Assembly (NCBI GenBank): GCA_035606665.1 | Contig: DATNEY010000009.1 | Coordinates: 124,001 to 188,000, forward strand | DNA: 64,000 nt | DNA from: DASUGC01 sp035606665 | GTDB taxonomy: Bacteria; Acidobacteriota; Vicinamibacteria; Vicinamibacterales; SCN-69-37 | Reading direction: 5' to 3' | In this document: positions 57,580 to 64,000 of the stretch, piece by piece | How the letters are laid out: every line of letters starts with the position of its first letter | Position numbering within the stretch: position 1 is the first letter of the stretch | Program-made: the position numbers and the translations under genes | Notes under the pieces: generated by a model | Databases searched by the model: none | Told to the model about the DNA's origin: nothing | Seen by the model: only the letters and a program-made list of their open reading frames with translations

Positions 57580-59832
57580 GTGGCGACTTCTCTCAGAGGA
57601 CTCTTCCCGGGTATTCCGATCGCAACCGCCCGGACGCTCTCGTCGATTCAGGAGCTCATTGGCCGGCCCCATCAATCCGATGGGTTGGCCGTAGCCGACG
57701 TGACGCTCGGTTTCTGGAGGCCGCTATCGATCTGGCGGCAGTTCCGTGACCAGCTGTCGTGCCAGCTCGCGATTGACCTCACCCTGCCGGAAACCGCCGG
57801 TCCTTCTCTTTCACCGGGCTCTCACGCAGATCTGATCGGCGCTGGCATCGACGGCGAGGCCAGAGGGCACTGGCCGACAATGGCGGCCGTTGATGCGGCA
57901 GTGCGGCTTGCCAACGCCGCGAACATGACCGGACGGCCAGTCAGGCTGTTCGTGCTGTGTCCTCGAAGCGGATCCGAGTGGCCTTCTGAAGAAGCGGTGT
58001 TCGTGCGGCGGGTGCACAGGGAGTTGGGCCAGACGGGCACGCTCGTGCTCATCGATGTCTGCGAATCTGCCGAGGAAGGTGGCCCGCCGCCGGCGCCGGC
58101 GCGATCGAGACCAGGGACGCACTTACTGAGTTTGATCCCGAGCGTCATCGAAGGCGCCTGGCTCGAGTCCGTTGGGAACCCGAATGCCCGCCCGCCGTGT
58201 CTCTCATTGCCTGGCGGCTATTCGCTCGTCGATCCCCAACATCGACCGCTGAGTCTCGCCCAGCACCGGCTCGGATTCGATGCCCTCGCCCTCGCCATCG
58301 AGCAATCGTGGTTGGTGGCCTATTCGCAGTATCACGGCAACTCAGTATTTGTCGATTCCCAGCTCCTGGCTCGTGAGGCGTGGCAATGCTCTCGCGACGG
58401 CAGTCAGCAACTGGCGATTCGGTTTCTGGAGCGGGCGTCGTCGGTTGCGACAGGCATGGAACGGGGCTTGCTGCTTGCCCAGCTTCAGGGTCTGAGGATC
58501 GCAGCCGGCGAATTCGCCAGGGCCGCGACCTTGACTGAGGTGGATCCGGCGCTCCCAGACAAGCTTCGAGGGTTTCTGCTGCAGTCGAAGGGGTGGGGGC
58601 TGGTGATCGGCGGTGACGCAGAGTCTGGCTGCGCGTGTCTCGAGCAGGCCACAAGTCTCCTGGCCTTTCCCGCTGAGTCCAGGGAACATCAGTACCTTCA
58701 GAACATCCTCGCTCTCGGGCGGCTGAAGTGCGGAAAAATCGATGAGGCTGTGCGCCTGGAAGAGGAGATCCGCGCCAGGACCACAACGCTCAGAGATGTG
58801 CAGGGGCGCGACTGCCGCGATCACAGGCTCGAGTACGTGAATGCCCTGAACCTCGCGCGCCTGTATCGCCGCAAATCGGAGCACCAGAAGGCGCTCGACG
58901 AATACCAGCGTGCCTTTGCGACAACGGCTGGACTGAGCTCGGAGAGCGACGCCGTTCACAGGAATGTCTGTCTGGCCAAGGTGCACGAGTTGTTGGGCGA
59001 CAAGCCGCGGGCGCTGCATTACTGGCTATTGGCAGCGCTTCATTGGGTCTCCAGTGAAGCACCTGAGGCCTTGGGCCATCGCGTCATCGCGGCCATTTCT
59101 CCGGATGCGAATCCGATGGTCCCGGAATTCGTTGAGCTGCTGTCGGCGGCGCTCTATCGTCACGTTGCCAAGGCATTCGTGAGTGTCGGGCTTGCGGTGC
59201 CGGATCAGGTCTCAGACCCACCAGGCTTCATCCGTGAAGATAAGCTGCCCCCGCACGGCTCCCTCTGCTGCGCGATCTACGGATGGTGGGGCATGTTCGG
59301 GTCGCAAATCCGGATACCTGATCGGCACGAATCCCCATCGCACGCCAAACTTCGGGAGCTTCTTCTTCGGTCCGCGATCCGGGAGTTTCAGAGACCGCTT
59401 CCGCCCATTGGTTCGCTTGTCGTCTCAGACGACCTCGGCCAGGAGGTCCCGACCGACGAGCCGTCGATGCTGGCCACCAGCCTGCGTCTGGGCGTACGAA
59501 CGATGCATTTCAGGGATCGATCGATCGAATTGGACGTCCAGACGGCTCAGCAGGTTGAGCAACTGACGACCATTGAAGTAAACCCAGCTGTCGATCGGAT
59601 TACCTACCAGGCGTCGGGCGCGACGATCGGTTTCAAACGGTACCGCGCTCCGGAGACAATCGATGCTCGTTCGGTGGAGGTTCTCCGTCGTGCTGATTCC
59701 GGTGACAGGCGGCTCGATCCTTCAGACCTCCAATGCGCTCGACGGCTCGAGCGTCAGCGGATCGTCTATTTGAGAATGGGAGGAGAAGCGTGCGCGAAGG
59801 CTGGTATCAAGTTCTCTTCGAGCGGGATCTAG
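57580..59832 (+). CDS. Large TPR protein of unknown function in the RiPP operon
   Basis: 750 aa from the GTG at 57580 just after the SagB stop; the in-frame ATG at 57430 would lie inside that gene. No signal peptide. Residues 1-230 are unassigned, with a Rossmann-like RPVRLFVLCPRSGSEWPSEE and TGTLVLIDVCESAEEGG. Residues about 290-560 show TPR-like helix pairs (LLLAQLQGLRIAAGEFARAA, EYVNALNLARLYRRKSEHQK, HRNVCLAKVHELLGDKPRAL). The C-terminus (580-750) is mixed alpha/beta, without motif. A scaffold or leader-handling role in the modification complex is possible; nothing catalytic was recognised. Confidence 0.65.
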   Translation: MATSLRGLFPGIPIATARTLSSIQELIGRPHQSDGLAVADVTLGFWRPLSIWRQFRDQLSCQLAIDLTLPETAGPSLSPGSHADLIGAGIDGEARGHWPTMAAVDAAVRLANAANMTGRPVRLFVLCPRSGSEWPSEEAVFVRRVHRELGQTGTLVLIDVCESAEEGGPPPAPARSRPGTHLLSLIPSVIEGAWLESVGNPNARPPCLSLPGGYSLVDPQHRPLSLAQHRLGFDALALAIEQSWLVAYSQYHGNSVFVDSQLLAREAWQCSRDGSQQLAIRFLERASSVATGMERGLLLAQLQGLRIAAGEFARAATLTEVDPALPDKLRGFLLQSKGWGLVIGGDAESGCACLEQATSLLAFPAESREHQYLQNILALGRLKCGKIDEAVRLEEEIRARTTTLRDVQGRDCRDHRLEYVNALNLARLYRRKSEHQKALDEYQRAFATTAGLSSESDAVHRNVCLAKVHELLGDKPRALHYWLLAALHWVSSEAPEALGHRVIAAISPDANPMVPEFVELLSAALYRHVAKAFVSVGLAVPDQVSDPPGFIREDKLPPHGSLCCAIYGWWGMFGSQIRIPDRHESPSHAKLRELLLRSAIREFQRPLPPIGSLVVSDDLGQEVPTDEPSMLATSLRLGVRTMHFRDRSIELDVQTAQQVEQLTTIEVNPAVDRITYQASGATIGFKRYRAPETIDARSVEVLRRADSGDRRLDPSDLQCARRLERQRIVYLRMGGEACAKAGIKFSSSGI

Positions 59833-60683
59833 CAGACGGCCTGACGGTGGTCCCGTCAGCACGTCCACTCGTCGCGTTGCGGACCAGGAAGTCCGTCAGG
59901 GTGTTTGATGCCACGTGCCCGCATCGAGGAGCACACCTGGCGTACGGCGGCTTGCCGGCCGGAGATGAAGTCATCTGCCCATTCCATCATCGCCGCATCG
60001 GGATCGGCTCCGACTGCGGGAGTGGCTACGCCGTGCGCGAGTACCCCACGCTCGTGGTTGGGGGAATGGTGTTCGCATGCTTTGCCAGCAAGCCGATCGA
60101 AAGCTTGCCGAAGTTCATGATGGATTTGGATCGCACACATTATTACGTGCCGGGGTTTGAGCTCGCTGTCGACGTGCCGGGTGAAATGGTCATCGAGAAC
60201 GGGTTCGACGCCACTCACTTTCGGCCGGTTCACGGCGTCAAGAACGAGCCCTCGCTGGCGGTCCATGTGAATGCTTCAGGGGACTTCATGGCTGATGGCA
60301 CGTTCACCGTGCCGGCCTCGCGCTGGCAGCGCAGCGCTCAGGAGTCAGGTCTGGTCGCGGTGCCTTATCAGGCCAGGGCTTTCGGCGCCGGAGTACTGGT
60401 CTCGCACATGGGCGGTGACGATCCGTACTATGTCATCACGTCTGCGATGCCGACCGCGCCAGGAAAGGCAACAGCACGACTGTCGATCGCCGTTCCGGGC
60501 GGCACCTCAGTGCCGAGCGCGGAGGGCTGTGACTATCTCCTGCGGCAGATGCAGGCCGGCCTGGAAAAGGATCAGGCCGTGTGGCGTCACCTGATCATCG
60601 ACGCCCCCGCCAATTTCGAGCCGGAGGATGCTTCGGTGGTGGCATTTCGGCAGTATCTCGACACGCTGTCGCGTTTTCAGTGA
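59790..60683 (+). CDS. Rieske non-heme iron oxygenase
   Basis: 297 aa from a GTG at 59790, after a strong ribosome site (gggaggag); it overlaps the TPR gene by 43 nt. Rieske [2Fe-2S] ligands: C43-P-H45 (ATCPHRGAHLAYGG) and C63-P-F-H66 (VICPFHHRRIG). The mononuclear iron site is in MVIENGFDATHFRPVHG, with Asp140, His143 and His148. A soluble single-component-looking oxygenase that needs external electrons. It may hydroxylate or desaturate the peptide or another substrate, but no ferredoxin/reductase gene is near. Confidence 0.9.
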   Translation: MREGWYQVLFERDLADGLTVVPSARPLVALRTRKSVRVFDATCPHRGAHLAYGGLPAGDEVICPFHHRRIGIGSDCGSGYAVREYPTLVVGGMVFACFASKPIESLPKFMMDLDRTHYYVPGFELAVDVPGEMVIENGFDATHFRPVHGVKNEPSLAVHVNASGDFMADGTFTVPASRWQRSAQESGLVAVPYQARAFGAGVLVSHMGGDDPYYVITSAMPTAPGKATARLSIAVPGGTSVPSAEGCDYLLRQMQAGLEKDQAVWRHLIIDAPANFEPEDASVVAFRQYLDTLSRFQ

Positions 60684-61477
60684 TGCCCAAGCCTCTGGAG
60701 GATCTTGCATGGCGGCAGTCCAAGCCGACGGGTGACGCCATTCTGTGGCTGCACGGCTACACGTTGGATTCCAGCATCTGGGAGGAGCTGTGGAGTGAGC
60801 TGCCGGAATTCCGTCACATCGGACTGGATCTTCCTGGACACGGGCAGTCGCGATCGATGACACCTGACGAAGACCTGCGTTCTCTTTCGAGGACCATCAG
60901 CAGTTTTGCGGGAGAGTTGACTGTCAAGTACTTGGCCGGGATCTCTTTCGGGGGCATGATCGCGCTTCAGGTTGCCGCGGATGCTCCGGCCCAGTTCTCG
61001 GCGTTGATTCTGGGATCGCCGCCCCTCGCCGGCGGTCCTGTCGATCCGCATGCCCAGACGTGCAACCTCACTCTCATGCGGCTGTTCCGGGAAAAGGGTC
61101 GCGGACCATGGCTCCGAGAGAGATGGATGACGTGTCCTCCGGACATTTTCCGCGGCGCCATCAACCACCCTGCGCTCCGGGAGAGACTCGCCCGTGTGAT
61201 CGACGCGCATCGATGGGAGGAGCTTGCGGATTCCCGGATGGCAAGGTTCACGATCGCGGCGCAGACGCCGGATGTCCTTCGGCGCGTTCAGGTGCCGACC
61301 TTGCTCTTGATTGGAGAGGACGACATGGCGAGCTTCAAGCGGACATCGACGCTGATCGGCCGCCACGTGCCGCACTGTCAACGAATGATGGTGCCAGGCG
61401 CCGGGCATCTGGCCTTGCTCGAAAAGCCTGCGGCGATGGCCCCGCTCGTTCGAACGCATCTGGAACGGTTCAAGTAA
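60683..61477 (+). CDS. Alpha/beta hydrolase
   Basis: 264 aa. Oxyanion hole HGYTLDSSIWEELW, nucleophile elbow GISFGGM with Ser88, catalytic Asp in LLLIGEDDMASF, catalytic His in PGAGHLALLE. ATG at 60683 overlaps the Rieske stop (TGATG). No signal peptide. Fits peptidase, esterase or C-C hydrolase roles; a leader peptidase cannot be excluded, since no classic peptidase is in the cluster. Confidence 0.9.
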   Translation: MPKPLEDLAWRQSKPTGDAILWLHGYTLDSSIWEELWSELPEFRHIGLDLPGHGQSRSMTPDEDLRSLSRTISSFAGELTVKYLAGISFGGMIALQVAADAPAQFSALILGSPPLAGGPVDPHAQTCNLTLMRLFREKGRGPWLRERWMTCPPDIFRGAINHPALRERLARVIDAHRWEELADSRMARFTIAAQTPDVLRRVQVPTLLLIGEDDMASFKRTSTLIGRHVPHCQRMMVPGAGHLALLEKPAAMAPLVRTHLERFK

Positions 61478-61520
61478 CGCGGTGACACGACTTATCTGAT
61501 CGTATTGGAGGATCTGGAGA

Positions 61521-62273
61521 ATGTTGCTCAAAGACAAAGTGATTATTGTCACCGGCGGTGCGAACGGCATCGGGCGGGGATATACCGTCAACCTCTTTCA
61601 AGAGGGTGCCCGTCTCGTGATCGCCGACAAAGATATTGCCAGAGCCACCGAACTGGAAACTGCGCTCAATTCAACGGTGTCAGAGCGGAGAGCGTTGGCG
61701 GTTGAGGTGGACATGACGTCGGAAAGCGCGACGACCCGTCTTGCCAGCCAGGCAGTCGAGACGTTCGGCAGGATCGATGTGCTGATCAACAACGCCGGCA
61801 TCTATCCACACGTCGAGTTCGAGGATATTACCCTTCAGAAGTGGCGGGATCTGATGACCGTCAACCTTGACAGCGTGTTTCTTGGGGTCAAGGCCGTGCT
61901 GCCGCAGATGAAACGACAGAAGTCCGGGAAGATCATCAACGTCGCGACGAATCTGGCCTGGACTGGTCTGGCGGGCATGGTCCACTACGTCACATCGAAG
62001 GCTGGCGTGATCGGGTTCACGCGATCTCTAGCCAAGGAGATCGGTGTTCACGGCATCACGGTGAACGCCATAGCGCCTGGCGCGATCATCCCCGTGGGCG
62101 AGCTCGACCCGGTGTCTGAGGAACGCGTCAAGCAAATCGTCGAGCACCAGTGCATACGTCAACCTCTCCGGGCCGAATACCTGGTTGGACCGATGATCTT
62201 CCTGGCGTCGGACGATTCGAATTTCATCAGCGGTCAGATCCTGACCGTCGATGGGGGCGGGACGACGCATTAG
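61521..62273 (+). CDS. Short-chain dehydrogenase/reductase
   Basis: 250 aa, classical SDR. TGGANGIG (11-18) binds NAD(P), LINNAGIYPH is the NNAG motif, and the catalytic Tyr-x3-Lys is HYVTSKAG. The residue before, INVATNLA, replaces the usual catalytic Ser with Thr/Asn, which deserves notice. VDGGGTTH ends the chain. Ribosome site ggagg is good. Cofactor and substrate unknown. Confidence 0.88.
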   Translation: MLLKDKVIIVTGGANGIGRGYTVNLFQEGARLVIADKDIARATELETALNSTVSERRALAVEVDMTSESATTRLASQAVETFGRIDVLINNAGIYPHVEFEDITLQKWRDLMTVNLDSVFLGVKAVLPQMKRQKSGKIINVATNLAWTGLAGMVHYVTSKAGVIGFTRSLAKEIGVHGITVNAIAPGAIIPVGELDPVSEERVKQIVEHQCIRQPLRAEYLVGPMIFLASDDSNFISGQILTVDGGGTTH

Positions 62274-62633
62274 AACCAGGCGCCGTCTTGTGCACGGTTC
62301 GAGCGGAATGCGGATGCATCCCAACCGGAGCATCGCGGAGTGGAGGTCGGCCAGGGGCGGCAACCACGGCGCGGGTTCAAGTTGTGGAGCCGGATGTATG
62401 CAATCCCTGCGCCACATTGACCACTCATAATTCTTCTTGTCTTTCGGTGTCTGCTTCGTTTCTTTTCTGCTCCATTGCGGTAGGATCTCTGCTGGGAAGC
62501 CGATAAGATTGATGGTTTCCCGGAGGCCCGTCAGTGCGCGTCGCCCGGCGAGCGCATGGACATAGGCGTTGCCCATCTCGGTCAGCGCGATCGCGATGCC
62601 TTTTTGGGAACGAGATTGGGGAGCGAGGAACCT
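62274..62633. other. About 360-nt gap without a supported gene
   Basis: Short readings here lack a ribosome site and protein-like features. The middle (62400-62470) is unusually AT-rich for this sequence, with cattgaccactcataattc and stretches of ttcttttct. It may hold a promoter for the crotonase gene, but I cannot assign boxes with confidence. Confidence 0.4.
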
Positions 62634-63521
62634 GTGGAGATTGGTTACGAGAAGAAGGCGCACCGAGCTCATCTCAGCATCGACACGGGCAAGCAGAATT
62701 GGTTGCGCGCAGAGCATTTTGTTCAGCTATCGGAGGCCATGGCCAAGGCTGAACGCGACAATGATGTTGTATTCCTAGTAATTGAGTCGAAGGTCAACGG
62801 CGTCTTTTCCTTCGGGTGCGACGTGACTGATGCGGCCGATAAGGTCGATCCCGAGCCACTTATCAGGAACTTCGTGATCTTCGCCAGACAATTGCTGAAC
62901 ACGCGGCTGATTACCGTGGCCAAGATCGATGGCCTGTGCATCGGTGGAGGGTTCGAGCTGGTCTTGCTTTGCTCGCTCTCATATGTATCGACGCGATCAA
63001 CATTTCGCTTTCCGGAGATCTTGATCGGCTGTGCTCCACCGATCGCTGCAGCCATTTACCCCGCAATCGTAGGGCGAAGTCGAGCGCTCGATCACCTTCT
63101 GCACGCCACAAAGATCTCGGCAGCCGAGGCTGACAAACAACAAATCGTCTCTGAGGTTTTCGACGCGGCAACTTTCGAGGCTGATTTCGAGCGAAGACTG
63201 GACGAGCTCGAACAGATCGCCCTTGCCAACAGAGAAACAGCCGAAGCCCTGTCCGGTTGGCCTTCGTTTGCTCGGCAGTACTTGTCTTCGGTCGAAGTGC
63301 AGCAGGGCCTGATCGTCTCGGCAATGGCCACCGCGTTCAGTCGAATTGCCAGGCGCCAGCAAGTGAGGGATGCCTTTGGACGCATGATTGGCGAAAGCAT
63401 TTTTCGTTATAAGGTCCTGACGGAAAAGGGCATCATTGCAAAGGGCGTTCGGGAATACTGGAAACACCGAAACCGTGATGTCAAGGAGAGTAAGCAAGTA
63501 TTTCGCGGCGATTGGATCTAG
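62634..63521 (+). CDS. Crotonase-fold enoyl-CoA hydratase/isomerase-like protein
   Basis: 295 aa from the GTG at 62634 (gagg, 5 nt ahead); an ATG at 62556 gives an extra 26 residues that look non-homologous. HLSIDTGKQNWLRAEHFVQL starts the crotonase fold. KIDGLCIGGGFELVLLCSL is the oxyanion-hole glycine cluster and FRFPEILIGCAPPIAAAIYP the second signature. The first oxyanion-hole loop (VFSFGCDVTDAA) resembles that of typical members. CoA-ester chemistry is implied but no acyl-CoA enzyme is close. C-terminal 100 residues are helical. Confidence 0.8.
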   Translation: MEIGYEKKAHRAHLSIDTGKQNWLRAEHFVQLSEAMAKAERDNDVVFLVIESKVNGVFSFGCDVTDAADKVDPEPLIRNFVIFARQLLNTRLITVAKIDGLCIGGGFELVLLCSLSYVSTRSTFRFPEILIGCAPPIAAAIYPAIVGRSRALDHLLHATKISAAEADKQQIVSEVFDAATFEADFERRLDELEQIALANRETAEALSGWPSFARQYLSSVEVQQGLIVSAMATAFSRIARRQQVRDAFGRMIGESIFRYKVLTEKGIIAKGVREYWKHRNRDVKESKQVFRGDWI

Positions 63522-63587
63522 ATCGTCTGCCGTGAGGTCTATCGACCCGCGGCAGAGTCTGCGTCCGGATCGAACGCTCTTCTGCCG

Positions 63588-64000
63588 GTGACTTCCGAAA
63601 TCATCGGCGATTCGGACTCAATCTTCAACCCAGAACGAGTCTTTCCGCATCACCGGTCTGCCCTGACTCTGCTCCGAGGACTCGTCGACCAGAAGACCGG
63701 CTGTCGATGGCTTGACCTCGCTTGCGGCCGCGGCCAGATGTACTCGCAGCTGACAATGAGCCTGCGCGTGGAGATTCGCCGAAAGTTGCGGCTCTATCTG
63801 CACGATGGCAAAGACGAACATGTCGCACACGCGCTCAGTGTGGTGGAGGGCAAGGACCTAGCGGCCGTTCATACCTCGACCGGCGCTCTTTCCATGTTCA
63901 GCTCGGTATACCCGCGTTCGCGATTCGACTTCGTTACCTTCGTCAATGCCGTTCATGAGATTTCGCCGAAGGCCCTGGTGTCACTCTTGATCGATTGTGT
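63588..64000 (+). CDS. SAM-dependent methyltransferase, N-terminal part
   Basis: Frame open from a GTG at 63588 past the window end; at least 137 residues. Upstream of that GTG the frame runs back only to the stop of the previous gene. KTGCRWLDLACGRGQMYSQL is a methyltransferase motif I; VTFVNAVHEISPKALVSLL resembles the motif III region. The start is the least certain part, as no strong ribosome site is visible. Truncated by the window. Confidence 0.6.
   Translation, partial: MTSEIIGDSDSIFNPERVFPHHRSALTLLRGLVDQKTGCRWLDLACGRGQMYSQLTMSLRVEIRRKLRLYLHDGKDEHVAHALSVVEGKDLAAVHTSTGALSMFSSVYPRSRFDFVTFVNAVHEISPKALVSLLIDC

Noticed and set aside
62150..62506. 118-residue reading frame overlapping the SDR 3' end
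   Set aside because: Starts inside the SDR gene, no ribosome site, and composition is not protein-like.

Overview
The window is GC-rich, gene-dense bacterial DNA, most likely chromosomal sequence from an Acidobacteriota (class Vicinamibacteria is my best guess). That placement is an inference from gene content: a PadR regulator next to a very long MacB-type permease, PEP-CTERM-tailed proteins, a CehA-type hydrolase fused to a propeller, an HTH/membrane/propeller regulator, CHRD and DUF5777 proteins, and dispersed GC-rich palindromes. I saw no rRNA, tRNA or CRISPR array.

1-13.9 kb is accessory and envelope-related: a truncated lipoprotein, a glycine-zipper protein, a penicillin-acylase-family lipoprotein with an in-frame repeat insertion, an IS110/IS1111-type insertion sequence that splits a long imperfect palindrome, a phosphoesterase, a nucleotidyltransferase, a DUF2071 protein, a beta-barrel protein, two PEP-CTERM proteins, a matrixin-like protease, a membrane-anchored HTH regulator and a frameshifted CxxCH gene. 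14-28.6 kb holds the PadR/permease pair, an M14 peptidase, an operon of CehA hydrolase, methyltransferase and VOC protein, two NHL propellers, a diguanylate cyclase, a TPR protein and a glycosyltransferase.

28.6-35.5 kb is a minus-strand regulon: outer-membrane protein, cupredoxin, sensor kinase and sigma-54 response regulator, followed by DUF5777 barrel, CHRD lipoprotein and cupredoxin lipoprotein. A sigma-54-like site lies just before the DUF5777 gene.

35.6-47.7 kb looks like part of a natural-product locus built as two divergent operons. The minus operon encodes an adenylate-forming enzyme, a class III aminotransferase, an FmrO/Sgm-type 16S rRNA methyltransferase, an archaeal-type tRNA-guanine transglycosylase homologue and a HAD phosphatase. 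The plus operon starts with a 79-aa protein, then a GH65 enzyme, a HAD mutase/phosphatase, a cytidylyltransferase-fold enzyme, a DegT aminotransferase, a TIM-barrel isomerase and a radical SAM enzyme. A second GH65 enzyme lies convergent, then an NAD-epimerase, a methyltransferase and an acetyltransferase.

52.4-64 kb is a RiPP cluster of the azole (TOMM) type. A strong promoter and 5' hairpin precede a 124-aa precursor whose tail has seven cysteines in nine residues. It is followed by a cobalamin-type radical SAM enzyme, an E1-like partner protein, a YcaO cyclodehydratase with C-terminal PxPxP, a SagB-type dehydrogenase, a 750-aa TPR protein, a Rieske oxygenase, an alpha/beta hydrolase, an SDR, a crotonase-fold enzyme and a truncated methyltransferase. 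Inferred logic: cysteines are cyclised to thiazolines, oxidised to thiazoles, then methylated, oxidised and possibly trimmed. The 35-52 kb block may supply an aminosugar, a resistance function, or an independent product. The combination is the most interesting content of the window.
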